NCBI RefSeq assembly: GCF_900090295.1
Contig: NZ_LT607753.1
Location: 5,580,001 to 5,644,000, forward strand
Origin: Micromonospora coxensis
GTDB lineage: Bacteria > Actinomycetota > Actinomycetes > Mycobacteriales > Micromonosporaceae
Direction: 5' to 3'
Length of the DNA stretch: 64,000 nucleotides
Shown: piece by piece, positions 7,845-17,657 of the stretch
How positions within the stretch are numbered: position 1 is the first letter of the stretch
Layout: every line of letters begins with the position of its first letter
The notes under the pieces: model-generated
Databases searched by the model: none
Told to the model about the DNA's origin: nothing
What the model saw: the letters and a program-made list of their open reading frames with translations, nothing else
Position numbers and translations under genes: made by a program

Positions 7845-8465
7845 CTAGGACGGGTGGCGCGGTGTCCGCCACGGCGCGGGCTGCCCGTGCAGCCACCAGT
7901 GCAGCGCCCGGGTGATCCGGGGCAGCACCAGGTACGTCATCAGCGGGGTCAGGCAGAGCGTCATGATCAGCGTACGCAGGGCCAGCGGGGTGTCACCGAT
8001 GAACCGGGCGGTGAGCAGGGTCGCGGTCAGGCTCAACGGGAAGAACGCCAGCCAGATCGTCACGGCCTGCTTCCAGCGCGGCGGGGTGGCCGGCGCGACC
8101 GGCTCCCCGGCGGCCGGCGCCGCCAGCTCCACCACGTGGTCCACCGGCGGGTCGAACCAGCCCTCGATGCCGGTGCGCCGCTCGGTACGGGTGTGCTCGA
8201 CGATGCCCTGCGCCGAGGTGAGCCACCAGTGCCGCTGCGGCGACTCCTCCCAACGGCGCAGCGTGTCACCGTCGGCGAAGCGGTAGAGCATGTGCCACTC
8301 GGCCGAGCCGGGGGCGCTCTGCACCCAGCCGGCGCCGAGGAACCCCGGGAAGCTCTCGGCCAGCGCGGTGCCGGCACGCATCCAGGCGACCATCTCGTGG
8401 GCACGCGCGGGGTCGGCGCGCCGGGCGATCGCGACGGTCACCGGCACCGCGTGGGTCATGGTCAT
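7845..8465 (-). CDS. Antibiotic-biosynthesis-monooxygenase-like domain with two membrane helices
   Basis: 206 aa. Residues 5-110 form an ABM ferredoxin-like domain (VTVAIARRADPARAHEMVAWMRAG, FPGFLGAGWV, WHMLYRFADGDTLRRWEESP). Residues about 140-195 carry two hydrophobic helices (AVTIWLAFFPLSLTATLL and LRTLIMTLCLTPLMTYLVLP), the layout of the actinobacterial 'ABM plus C-terminal membrane' group seen in E. coli YjcS-like annotations and polyketide clusters. ATG 8465 is preceded by GGAAGGA at 7 nt; a second ATG at 8459 is also possible. Function unknown; no partner gene nearby. Confidence 0.75.
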   Translation of the reverse strand: MTMTHAVPVTVAIARRADPARAHEMVAWMRAGTALAESFPGFLGAGWVQSAPGSAEWHMLYRFADGDTLRRWEESPQRHWWLTSAQGIVEHTRTERRTGIEGWFDPPVDHVVELAAPAAGEPVAPATPPRWKQAVTIWLAFFPLSLTATLLTARFIGDTPLALRTLIMTLCLTPLMTYLVLPRITRALHWWLHGQPAPWRTPRHPS

Positions 8466-8758
8466 GCCCTCATCCTTCCCGCCGCCCCCGGTGTCGGTCC
8501 GGTCGCGGCGCACGGTTGTAACGCAACCCACCGGGCCGTCGCATCCGCCGGATACCCGTTCCGTGGCCGGCATCACCGCCGGTGGGCCCGCGCGGGCGGC
8601 GGCCCGCCGGTCGGGGCCGGACCCACCAGGGCGGCGCCGGCGTCACCCGGCGCGGCGGCGGCCCCCGGTGGGGCCGGACCCTCGATGGCGGTGGGCCGCC
8701 GCCACCCCGGGCGGCGGCCCGCTGGTTAGGCCGATGCCTGCCGGGGTAGCCCGAAGGG
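8466..8758. other. Very GC-rich divergent intergenic region with imperfect repeats
   Basis: About 290 bp separate the divergent ABM-like and DUF6343-like genes. The element GGGGCCGGACC occurs twice (near 8615 and 8672) within longer imperfect copies, and several GGGCGGCGGCCCG-type runs can fold. No credible gene is present; the part nearest 8759 should hold its promoter. Confidence 0.5.
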
Positions 8759-9022
8759 ATGACGAGATCGCAGCCCCGGCGTGCCCGTGGCACGGTCGGG
8801 CACGCCTACAGCGCGCTGAACCTCCGCCTGGTGCTGGCCCTGTTCGGCCTGGTCAGCATGACCGTCTTCGCGGTGCTCGCCTTCCGGGCCGACGTGGCCT
8901 GGCTGGGCGTGGCGTGTGCGGTCCTCGCCGTGGTCGCCGCGGTCGACCTGGTCGTCATCCAGCGCCGCCGCGCCGCCCGCCGCCGCGAGGAGCCGGGCAC
9001 GCGGCACTCACTCTTCGAGTGA
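8759..9022 (+). CDS. Small two-helix membrane protein, DUF6343-like
   Basis: 87 aa. A basic N-terminus (MTRSQPRRARG) with the typical HAYSALNLRLVLALFGL is followed by two membrane segments (residues 21-42 and 47-65) and a strongly basic tail [12 protein letters not shown]. The NLRL.LA pattern and size fit the actinobacterial DUF6343 group, which has no known function. It ends 12 bp before the succinate-semialdehyde dehydrogenase gene, so the two could form an operon. Confidence 0.65.
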   Translation: MTRSQPRRARGTVGHAYSALNLRLVLALFGLVSMTVFAVLAFRADVAWLGVACAVLAVVAAVDLVVIQRRRAARRREEPGTRHSLFE

Positions 9023-9034
9023 CAGGAGTACGAG

Positions 9035-10447
9035 ATGCCCATCGCCACCACCAACCCCGCCACCGGCCAGGTGCTCAAGTCGTACGACGCGATGTCGGAC
9101 GAGCAGGTCGACGCCGCGATCGAGCGGGCCGACCTGGCCTTCCAGCAGTTGCGGGGCACCACGATCGCGCAGCGGGGACGGTGGCTCGTCGCCGCCGCCG
9201 ACCGGCTGGAGGCGGAGCGGGACGAGACCGCCCGGCTGATGACCACGGAGATGGGCAAGACGTACGCCGCGGCGAAGGCCGAGGTGACCAAGTGCGCCAC
9301 GGCCTGCCGGTTCTACGCGGCACACGCGCCGGAGATGCTCGCCGACGAACCCGCCGACGCCGAGGCGGTCACCGCCAGGCGCGCCTTCGTGCGTTACCAG
9401 CCGATCGGGCCGGTGCTCGCGGTGATGCCGTGGAACTTCCCGCTCTGGCAGGTGATGCGGTTCGCCGCGCCGGCGCTGATGGCCGGCAACACCGGCCTGC
9501 TCAAGCACGCCTCCAACGTGCCGCAGACCGCCCTCTACCTGGAGGACCTGTTCCGCCGGGCCGGCTTCGGCGAGGGCGCGTTCAGCACCCTGCTGGTCGG
9601 CTCGGAGGCCGTGGACCGGATCCTCAGCGATCCCCGGGTCCGCGCCGCCACCCTCACCGGCAGCGAGAGGGCGGGCCGATCGATCGCACAGATCGCCGGG
9701 CGGGAGCTGAAGAAGACGGTGCTGGAACTCGGCGGCAGCGACCCGTTCGTGGTGATGCCCTCGGCCGACCTGGACCGGGCCGCCGAGGTGGCGACCACCG
9801 CCCGGTGCCAGAACAACGGCCAGTCCTGCATCGCCGCGAAGCGGTTCATCGTGCACACCGACGTCTTCGACGCCTTCGCCGAGCGGTTCGCCGCGAACAT
9901 GGCCGCGCTGCGGGTCGGTGACCCGATGGACGAGCGCACCGACGTCGGCCCGCTGGCCAGCGCCGGCGGCCGGGACGAGGTCCACGCCCAGGTGCAGGAC
10001 GCGGTGGACCACGGCGCGACCGTGCTCTGCGGCGGTGAGCTGCCCGCCGGGGAGGGCTGGTTCTACCCGCCGACCGTGGTCACCGACCTGACCCCGCAGA
10101 TGCGGATGTGGTCCGAGGAGGTGTTCGGGCCGGTCGCCGGCCTCTACCGGGTGTCGTCGTACGACGAGGCGATCGAGGTCGCCAACGGCACCTCCTTCGG
10201 CCTCGGCTCGAACGCGTGGACCACCGACCCGGCCGAGCAGGAGCGCTTCGCCACCGACCTGGACGCCGGCAACGTCTTCATCAACGGGATGACCACGTCG
10301 TACCCGGAACTGCCCTTCGGCGGGGTGAAGAACTCCGGCTACGGCCGCGAGCTGTCGGCGATCGGCATGCGGGAGTTCTGCAACACCAAGACCGTCTGGG
10401 TGGGGGAGGGCGCCGCCTCGGCCGGCGCCGGCGCCCACGCCGAGTAG
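9035..10447 (+). CDS. gabD: Succinate-semialdehyde dehydrogenase (NADP-dependent type)
   Basis: 470 aa aldehyde dehydrogenase. It would oxidise succinate semialdehyde to succinate in GABA breakdown. Family blocks: VMPWNFPLWQVMRFAAPALMAGN (cofactor and substrate region), LTGSERAGRSIA, catalytic Glu in LELGGSDPF and catalytic Cys in NNGQSCIAAKRF, then EEVFGPVAGLYRV and PFGGVKNSGYGRE near the end. The LLKHASNVPQTA and NNGQSCIAAKR blocks favour the GabD-like group over other ALDHs, but without a GABA transaminase next door the substrate is inferred. ATG 9035 follows GACAGGAG at 6 nt. Its stop is followed at 10454 by a long hairpin leading into the next gene. Confidence 0.88.
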   Translation: MPIATTNPATGQVLKSYDAMSDEQVDAAIERADLAFQQLRGTTIAQRGRWLVAAADRLEAERDETARLMTTEMGKTYAAAKAEVTKCATACRFYAAHAPEMLADEPADAEAVTARRAFVRYQPIGPVLAVMPWNFPLWQVMRFAAPALMAGNTGLLKHASNVPQTALYLEDLFRRAGFGEGAFSTLLVGSEAVDRILSDPRVRAATLTGSERAGRSIAQIAGRELKKTVLELGGSDPFVVMPSADLDRAAEVATTARCQNNGQSCIAAKRFIVHTDVFDAFAERFAANMAALRVGDPMDERTDVGPLASAGGRDEVHAQVQDAVDHGATVLCGGELPAGEGWFYPPTVVTDLTPQMRMWSEEVFGPVAGLYRVSSYDEAIEVANGTSFGLGSNAWTTDPAEQERFATDLDAGNVFINGMTTSYPELPFGGVKNSGYGRELSAIGMREFCNTKTVWVGEGAASAGAGAHAE

Positions 10448-10453
10448 CGATTG

Positions 10454-10500
10454 GCCGGACACCGTCATGGGTAGGAACGCTGCCCATGACGGTGTTCGGC
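10454..10500 (+). promoter_or_regulatory. 18-bp stem-loop covering the start codon of the LLM oxidoreductase gene
   Basis: The arm 10454-10471 (GCCGGACACCGTCATGGG) pairs along its full 18 bases with 10483-10500 (CCCATGACGGTGTTCGGC), one pair being G-U. The 11-nt loop TAGGAACGCTG carries the probable ribosome site AGGA, and the ATG at 10486 lies inside the right arm. The element begins 7 bp after the gabD stop. In a transcript read through from gabD the start codon would be sequestered; it could equally act as a terminator. See findings. Confidence 0.75.
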
Positions 10501-11448
10501 TTCCACGCCTCCCACGAGCAGATCCACCCGAGCAAGCTGCTGGAATCGGTGATCCACGCCGAGCGGGCCGGCTTCGGCGCCGCCATGTCCTCGGACCACT
10601 TCTCGCCGTGGAGCGCCCGGCAGGGGCAGTCCGCATTCGCCTGGTCCTGGCTCGGCGCCGCCCTCCAGGCCACCGCCCTGCCGTTCGGCGTGGTCAACGC
10701 CCCCGGCCAGCGGTACCACCCGGCGATCATCGCGCAGGCGATCGGCACCCTCGGGGCGATGTACCCGGGCCGGTTCTGGGCCGCCCTCGGCTCCGGCGAG
10801 GCGAGCAACGAGCACATCACCGGCGACGGCTGGCCGCGCAAGGACGTCCGCAACGCGCGGCTGCGCGAGTGCGTCGACGTCATCCGGGCGCTGCTCGCCG
10901 GTGAGGAGGTCAGCCACGACGGGCTCGTCCGGGTGGACCGGGCGAAGCTGTGGACCCGGCCGGAGCAGCCGCCGGCCCTGATCGGCGCGGCGGTCAGCGT
11001 CGAGACGGCGCGCTGGTGCGCCGAGTGGGCCGACGGCCTGATCACCGTCAACGCCCCGACCGAGCACCTGCGCCGGATGATCGACGCGTACCGGGACGCG
11101 GGCGGGCGGGGGCCGCTGCATCTGCAGGTGCACGTGAGCTGGGCGTCCGAGCAGGCCGAGGCCGAGGCGATCGCGTACGACCAGTGGCGCAGCAACGTCT
11201 TCGCCCCGCCGGTCTGCTGGGACCTGGACACCGCCGAGCACTTCGACGTGGTCAGCGAGCAGGTGCCGATGGAGAAGGTCGCCGAGGTGGTCAACGTCTC
11301 GGCCGACCCCGGCCGGCACGTCGGCTGGCTCACCGAGTACGTCGAGCTGGGCTTCGACCAGATCGCCCTGCACCACGTGGGGCAGGAGCAGCGGGCCTTC
11401 ATCGACACCTTCGGCGCGGAGGTGCTACCGAAACTGCGCGCCGCCTGA
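10486..11448 (+). CDS. LLM-class flavin-dependent oxidoreductase (TIGR03885-like)
   Basis: 320 aa TIM-barrel protein of the luciferase-like monooxygenase superfamily. The start MTVFGFHASHEQIHPSKLL and the blocks SSDHFSPWSARQGQSAFAWSWLGA, VNAPGQRYHPAIIAQAIGTL, GRFWAALGSGEASNEHITG and LWTRPEQPPALIGAAVS fit the HASHEQ-type subgroup described as TIGR03885, thought to use FMN rather than F420. Physiological substrate unknown. The ribosome site and start codon lie in the hairpin at 10454-10500, 38 bp after gabD. Confidence 0.85.
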   Translation: MTVFGFHASHEQIHPSKLLESVIHAERAGFGAAMSSDHFSPWSARQGQSAFAWSWLGAALQATALPFGVVNAPGQRYHPAIIAQAIGTLGAMYPGRFWAALGSGEASNEHITGDGWPRKDVRNARLRECVDVIRALLAGEEVSHDGLVRVDRAKLWTRPEQPPALIGAAVSVETARWCAEWADGLITVNAPTEHLRRMIDAYRDAGGRGPLHLQVHVSWASEQAEAEAIAYDQWRSNVFAPPVCWDLDTAEHFDVVSEQVPMEKVAEVVNVSADPGRHVGWLTEYVELGFDQIALHHVGQEQRAFIDTFGAEVLPKLRAA

Positions 11449-11485
11449 TCACCGCAGGTCGCCGCGCCGCCTAGGCTCGTAGCCC

Positions 11486-13066
11486 ATGGAGGCGCTGTTC
11501 GAGGTCGTGGTCTTCCTGGCGGTCGCCACGTTCGGCGCGGCGCTGGCCCGGCGGCTGGGGCTGCTCGCGCCGATCCTGCTGGTCGTGATCGGTCTCGGGC
11601 TCTCCTTCCTGCCCGGCTTCCCGCTGGTGCGCCTCGATCCGGACCTGGTCCTGGTCGGCATCCTGCCGCCGCTGCTGTACGTGGCCGCCCTGGACACGTC
11701 GGTGCCGGCGTTCCGGCTCAACCTGCGGCCGATCCTGCTGCTCGCGGTGGGACTGGTGATCTTCACCGCGTTCGTGGTGGGCACCGTCGTGCACCTGTTC
11801 CTGCCCCAGCTGCCGTACGCGATCTGCCTGGCCCTCGGCGCGGTGGTGGCGCCGCCCGACGCGGTCGCCGCCACCGCGGTGGCCCGCCGGGTCGGTCTGC
11901 CCCGGCGGATCGTGACCATCCTGGAGGGCGAGAGCCTGCTCAACGACGCCACCGCGCTGGTGCTGCTGCGGGTCGCGGTGGCCGCCGCCACCGCGAGCAC
12001 CGGCGGTGTCGGCTTCGGGTACGTCGCCGAGGAGGTGCTGGTCGCCACCGGCGGTGGCGTCCTGGTCGGCCTGCTCGGCGTGCTGGTCTTCGGCTACCTG
12101 CACCGGCGGACCACCGACGCGCTGCTGGACAACGCGCTGTCGCTGATCGTGCCGTTCGCGGTGGTCTTCGCCGCCGAGGAGATCCACGCCTCCGGGGTGG
12201 TCGCGGTGGTGGTCACCGGGCTGGGCATCGGGCACAGGATGCCGCTGCTGATGTCGGCCGCCTCCCGGTTGCAGATCGGCGCGTTCTGGCGGCTGGCCCG
12301 GTTTCTCCTGGAAGGGCTGGTCTTCCTGCTGGTCGGCCTCCAACTGCCCGAGGTCGTCCGGGACCTGGACGAGCCGGTGGGCTTCCTGGCCGGCATCACC
12401 GCCGCGGTGCTGGCCGCGGTCTTCCTGGCCCGGTTCGCCTGGATCTTCCCGGCCACCTACCTGGCCCGGCTGGTGCCCCGGGTGCGCCGCCGGGACCCGT
12501 CACCGGCGGCGCGGGTGCCGATCGTCCTCGGCTGGGCCGGGATGCGCGGGGTGGTGACGCTCGCCGCGGCGCTCGGCCTGCCGCTGACCCTGGCCGGCGG
12601 CCGGCCGTACGAGCGGGGGCTGTTCATCTGGCTGGCGTTCGCGGTGATCGTGGCGACCCTGGTGGTGCAGGGCGCGACACTGCCGGCGGTGGCCCGGCGG
12701 CTGAAGCTGCCGCCGGACGACCCGGTGCGCGACGCGCTCTCCGCCGCCGCGGTGCAGCAGCAGGCCAGCCGGGCGGCCCGGGAGCGGCTCGACGCGCTCG
12801 CCGACACCGTGCCGGCGGCGGTGGCCGAGCGGGCCCGCCAGGTGTTGCAGAGCCGCACGAACCTGGCCTGGGAGCGGCTCGGCGGCGGGGAGCGGGAAAC
12901 CCCGTCGCAGGCGTACGCCCGGCTGCGGCAGGAGATGATCGACGCCGAGCGGGAGGTGTTCCGGGCCGCGCGCGACGACGGGCGGATCCCGGAGGAGGCG
13001 CTGGTGCGGGCCTACCGCGACCTGGACCTGGAGGAGTCGTTGCTGCGACGGGAGACCGAGGAATGA
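11486..13066 (+). CDS. Na+/H+ antiporter, CPA1 family
   Basis: 526 aa. The first 400 residues hold about a dozen membrane helices; the ion-binding region shows VVAPPDAVAATAVARRVGLPR and EGESLLNDATALVLLR (the Asn-Asp pair of CPA1 exchangers), and GWAGMRGVVTLAAALGLPL is the conserved Arg-Gly helix. The last 120 residues are a hydrophilic helical cytoplasmic tail. It would export Na+ (or K+) in exchange for protons. A TAGGCT -10 element (11472-11477) ends 8 nt before ATG 11486 and no ribosome site is seen, so the message is probably leaderless. The last codons overlap the following zinc-finger gene (ATGA). Confidence 0.93.
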   Translation: MEALFEVVVFLAVATFGAALARRLGLLAPILLVVIGLGLSFLPGFPLVRLDPDLVLVGILPPLLYVAALDTSVPAFRLNLRPILLLAVGLVIFTAFVVGTVVHLFLPQLPYAICLALGAVVAPPDAVAATAVARRVGLPRRIVTILEGESLLNDATALVLLRVAVAAATASTGGVGFGYVAEEVLVATGGGVLVGLLGVLVFGYLHRRTTDALLDNALSLIVPFAVVFAAEEIHASGVVAVVVTGLGIGHRMPLLMSAASRLQIGAFWRLARFLLEGLVFLLVGLQLPEVVRDLDEPVGFLAGITAAVLAAVFLARFAWIFPATYLARLVPRVRRRDPSPAARVPIVLGWAGMRGVVTLAAALGLPLTLAGGRPYERGLFIWLAFAVIVATLVVQGATLPAVARRLKLPPDDPVRDALSAAAVQQQASRAARERLDALADTVPAAVAERARQVLQSRTNLAWERLGGGERETPSQAYARLRQEMIDAEREVFRAARDDGRIPEEALVRAYRDLDLEESLLRRETEE

Positions 13067-13320
13067 GCTGCCCGCACCTGACCGAGGCCGGCGACGCCGA
13101 GCCGGCGACCACCAGCGAGTGCCCGGACTGCGTGGCGATCGGCAACGACGACTGGGTGCACCTGCGGTCCTGCCTGACCTGCGGGCACGTCGGCTGCTGC
13201 GACTCCTCGGCGTACCAGCACGCGACGCGGCACTTCGAGGCCACCGGGCACCCGGTGATGCGTTCGGTGCAGCCGGGGGAGTCCTGGCGGTGGTGCTTCG
13301 TGGACGAGGAGATCGGCTGA
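13063..13320 (+). CDS. UBP-type zinc finger protein
   Basis: 85 aa, overlapping the antiporter stop by 4 bp, so translationally coupled. Zinc ligands are visible: CPHL, ECPDC, CLTCGHVGCCDSS and the two His of HATRHFEATGHP, the pattern of the ubiquitin-hydrolase zinc finger (PF02148). In bacteria the domain often stands alone beside or fused to CPA1 antiporters; a regulatory role for the exchanger is plausible but not shown. Stop lies 4 bp from the convergent acetyltransferase stop. Confidence 0.9.
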   Translation: MSCPHLTEAGDAEPATTSECPDCVAIGNDDWVHLRSCLTCGHVGCCDSSAYQHATRHFEATGHPVMRSVQPGESWRWCFVDEEIG

Positions 13321-13324
13321 GCCG

Positions 13325-13858
13325 TCAGGTGAGCCGGCGTTGCAGCACCTGCCCCGGCCACGGCGCGCGGCCCGGCCGGGGGACGGTGAACGGGTCGGTG
13401 GCGGTGAAGCCGCAGCTCTCGTAGAAGCGGACCAGCGCCCGGTCGTCGCCGCCGTAGCAGTCCACCCGCAGTAGCCCCACGCCGCGCTCACGGGCCAGCT
13501 GCGCCGCGTACGCCAGCAGCCGCGCCCCGATCCCGTGGCCCGCGTACGCCCGATCGGTGACCAGCAGGTTCACGTACAGCTCCGGCTCGTCGGCCGGGGG
13601 TACGTACGCGGTCGCCCCGCCCACCACCAGCGCGCCCACGGTCGCGTCACCGGCCTCGGCCAGGTACAGGCCACCACCGGTGCTCCACGCCTCGGCCTGG
13701 GCGATCCGGCGGGGATCGGTCGACGCCGGCTCGGTGCCCCACTGGCCGGTCCGTCCGCGCGCCACCAGCCAGGCGGTGGCGTCGTCGAGCAGGCGCAGCA
13801 CGGTGCCGGCGTCGTCCCGGCCGCCGGGGCGGATGGTGATCGTCTGCCGGTCGGTCAT
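13325..13858 (-). CDS. GNAT family N-acetyltransferase
   Basis: 177 aa with the GNAT acetyl-CoA fold. The N-terminal strand is TITIRPGGRDDAGTVLRLLDDA, motif A is NLLVTDRAYAGHGIGARLLAYAAQLARERGVGLLRVDC with the GHGIG pyrophosphate loop, and motif B is VRFYESCGFTATDPF. Substrate cannot be read from the sequence. Monocistronic; the start region faces the divergent protease gene. Confidence 0.9.
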   Translation of the reverse strand: MTDRQTITIRPGGRDDAGTVLRLLDDATAWLVARGRTGQWGTEPASTDPRRIAQAEAWSTGGGLYLAEAGDATVGALVVGGATAYVPPADEPELYVNLLVTDRAYAGHGIGARLLAYAAQLARERGVGLLRVDCYGGDDRALVRFYESCGFTATDPFTVPRPGRAPWPGQVLQRRLT

Positions 13859-14010
13859 GCCGCCATGCTGCTACGGGCGGGCAACCGGCCCGCCTCCGGG
13901 TCGGGCGGTCGACCGGGCCGGGCTGTCGGTCGTGGTATGAGGAATGCGTTATTGGACCGATCATCATCGATATGAGTAGCATCCATCATCATCTATCGAT
14001 GGGAGGTCGG

Positions 14011-15865
<1,855 letters not shown>

Positions 15866-15919
15866 CGGCCCATCCGCCGGCCGATTGCGACTCCCGTGCA
15901 CTCCGGGCAGCATCGACCC

Positions 15920-16088
15920 GTGGAGATCCTCTTCGACCCGGTGACCGGTGCGGTCGACCTGTCGGCATCCGCCGCCGGGTACCGGCTGCTCACCTGCACA
16001 TCGAGTACCACCCCGGGCACGGGTACCTGGCCGAAGGGAGGCGCCCCTGATCGTCAACAGCCCGCACGGCGGCATGCCGCGCCGCTGA
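15920..16088 (+). pseudogene. Remnant of an Imm32-like gene (internal deletion, two frame changes)
   Basis: Three consecutive pieces in three frames resemble one protein. GTG 15920 reads VEILFDPVTGAVDLSASAAGYRL; from 15991 another frame reads HLHIEYHPGHGYLAEG; from 16041 the third frame reads APLIVNSPHGGMPRR and stops at 16088. As I recall the Imm32-like actinobacterial proteins, they start with a (V)EI.FDP.TGAVDLSA segment and end with HL.I.Y.P.H.YL.EGS.PL.VNSPHGGMP, with about 80 residues between. So the middle appears deleted and the ends frameshifted. The segments are seen directly; the family name is from memory and needs a search. The downstream low-GC membrane gene may be part of the same rearrangement. 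Confidence 0.5.
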
Positions 16089-16134
16089 CCTGTGACGACC
16101 CGGCCGCCGACGGACCGCGCTCAGGCCGCGCACA

Positions 16135-16299
16135 TCACGATTTCCTGGTCCCGGCGTAGATCAGCCACGGGAGCAGAGCAGTCGAGCCGATGAACAGGCT
16201 GGTGTCCAGAGGAAGGCTCCCAGCCATCCACAAGAGCGGAGAAAGCGCCCAGAGCAGAAAGCCTGCTATGGCCAGAACCCAGCCCGCCTTGCTGACCAT
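16135..16299 (-). CDS. Small two-helix membrane protein of atypical composition
   Basis: 54 aa from ATG 16299, with GGAG 6 nt upstream. It has two hydrophobic helices (WVLAIAGFLLWALSPLLWMAG and LFIGSTALLPWLIYAG) and a basic end GTRKS. The DNA is clearly less GC-rich than its neighbours and uses codons ending in A or T freely (for example CTG/CTC mixed with AGA and ATA-type contexts on the plus strand: agcagag, ccagagg), which suggests foreign origin. It lies between the Imm32-like remnant and the DUF397 gene. No function can be assigned. Confidence 0.6.
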   Translation of the reverse strand: MVSKAGWVLAIAGFLLWALSPLLWMAGSLPLDTSLFIGSTALLPWLIYAGTRKS

Positions 16300-16327
16300 T
16301 ACCTGCTCCGTGCGACGTCTGACACGG

Positions 16328-16516
16328 TCACCGGGTCGACCGGGCGCTCCCACGGACGAACGCGCGCCACGCGTCGGGGGTGAAGGTGAGCGTGCCCCCG
16401 TCGCGGTCCTTGGAGTCGCGGACCAGTACGACGCCGGGGAGGTTGTCGGCGACCTCGACGCAGTCGCCGCCGTTGGAGCTGCTGCGGGTGCTGGTGCGCC
16501 AGCGGGCGCCGGTCAT
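16328..16516 (-). CDS. DUF397 domain protein
   Basis: 62 aa. The start ATG 16516 overlaps the stop of the XRE gene (ATGA), so translation is coupled; an upstream in-frame ATG at 16525 is less likely. The sequence shows the full DUF397 pattern: GARWRTSTRSSSNGGDCVEVADN, VLVRDSKDRDGGTLTFTPDAWRAFV. DUF397 proteins are very common in filamentous actinobacteria, nearly always beside an XRE/DUF5753 regulator as in the Streptomyces whiJ-type loci, where such pairs affect development. The small protein is thought to interact with its cognate regulator. Confidence 0.93.
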   Translation of the reverse strand: MTGARWRTSTRSSSNGGDCVEVADNLPGVVLVRDSKDRDGGTLTFTPDAWRAFVRGSARSTR

Positions 16517-17274
16517 CTCAGCCATTCTCGCGCCTTCAGGAGCTGGATCGACTGGTCGCGCGGCAGCGCCACCGACCTGACAGTGTCCCAGACCCGCCAC
16601 AGGGGAGCAACGTCGTTGGTGAGGCGGCCGGCCGCCTGGTCGTCGATATAGCCGACGTCCTCGGTGTCGTCGAGGCTGGCGATGACGAAGGCCCCGGCCT
16701 GGCCGGGATGGAAGCCGGCGCGCAGCGGCACCACGTGCAGCAGCACGTGGGAGCGCCGGGCCATCGCCTCCAGGTGGTCGAGCTGCGGGTGCATGATCTC
16801 CGGCTCGCCCCGGCGCAGCGCCGCCTCGTCGATGACGAAGACGGTCAGCGGCGGGCGGGGCCGGTCGAGGACCGCCGCCTGCCGAGCCAGCCGCGCGACG
16901 ACGTACCCCTCGATCTCGTCGTCGGCGAGCGGGCCGCTGCTGAGCACCGCGTGCGCGTACTCCGGGGTCTGGAGCAGGCCGGGGATCACCGACGGCTGGA
17001 AGGACCGCAGCGAGGTGGCGTCCTGCTCGACGTCGGCCCATGGCCGGAACCAGGCCGGCTCGCGGCGGCGGACCACCTCCGGCCACAGCTCGCCGACCTG
17101 CCGGCCCAGCGCCTTCGCGACCGCCGCCCGGTGCCGGGGATGCGGCAGCCGTCCCGGCGTCACCCACCGGGCGGCGGTCTTCGGATCCACCCCGGCCTGT
17201 TCGGCGAGGGACTCGGCGGTCGCGCCGACCTCGGCCATCGCCACCCGCAACGCGTCGTTCACGCCAGCCTCCAC
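16513..17274 (-). CDS. XRE-family regulator with DUF5753 domain (WhiJ-like)
   Basis: 253 aa. Residues about 5-65 form a helix-turn-helix (LRVAMAEVGATAESLAEQAGVDPKTAARWV) of a slightly divergent type with Trp in the recognition helix. The rest is the DUF5753 region: LRSFQPSVIPGLLQTPEYAHAVL, LARQAAVLDRPRPPLTVFVIDEAALRR, HVLLHVVPLRAGFHPGQAGAFVIASL. It is coupled to the DUF397 gene by ATGA overlap and divergent from two small genes (17454-17905), which is the usual architecture of these loci. Likely represses its own region; ligand unknown. Confidence 0.93.
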   Translation of the reverse strand: MEAGVNDALRVAMAEVGATAESLAEQAGVDPKTAARWVTPGRLPHPRHRAAVAKALGRQVGELWPEVVRRREPAWFRPWADVEQDATSLRSFQPSVIPGLLQTPEYAHAVLSSGPLADDEIEGYVVARLARQAAVLDRPRPPLTVFVIDEAALRRGEPEIMHPQLDHLEAMARRSHVLLHVVPLRAGFHPGQAGAFVIASLDDTEDVGYIDDQAAGRLTNDVAPLWRVWDTVRSVALPRDQSIQLLKAREWLR

Positions 17275-17453
17275 GAAGGACGTCCGGAACGTCTGTGCAC
17301 GCTACCGATACGCAGTGTGGCCGTCCCGCGACGCGCGGAAGGCTTCCGGTAACGGAACCGCCGCCGTGGCCCGAACCGTCGGCGGGACCGTCGGGCCGCC
17401 CCGCCGACGACGCCGGGGCGGCCCGGTCCATCCACGACGTGAGGAGCATCCCC

Positions 17454-17657
17454 GTGCGCTTCCGGTTCTGGCGCAGCCGCCACCAGTCCACCCCGCTGCC
17501 GACACCCCGGGAGTCCATCCCGGTGCCGAGGCCCCGCCCGTCGTGGGAGAACGCGCCCACACGGCTCTTTCCCACCATGGGTCCGGGGCGTACCGGCAAC
17601 CTGACCCCCGCGCAGCGCTGGTGGGCCGGCGGCTGGCGGCACCCGGGCGAGCGGTGA
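17454..17657 (+). CDS. Small Pro/Arg-rich protein next to the WhiJ-like locus
   Basis: 67 aa from GTG 17454 with GAGGAG 7 nt upstream. The product starts VRFRFWRSRHQSTPLPTPRES and ends LTPAQRWWAGGWRHPGER; it is rich in Pro, Arg and Trp and has no membrane segment. It is coupled to the next gene by a GTGA overlap. Two such small plus-strand genes opposite an XRE/DUF397 pair recur in Micromonosporaceae. I recognise no functional domain. Confidence 0.75.
   Translation: MRFRFWRSRHQSTPLPTPRESIPVPRPRPSWENAPTRLFPTMGPGRTGNLTPAQRWWAGGWRHPGER

Noticed and set aside
13972..14010. Upstream ATG start for the two-domain protease
   Set aside because: No ribosome site; ATG 14011 has GGGAGG and starts a proper signal peptide.
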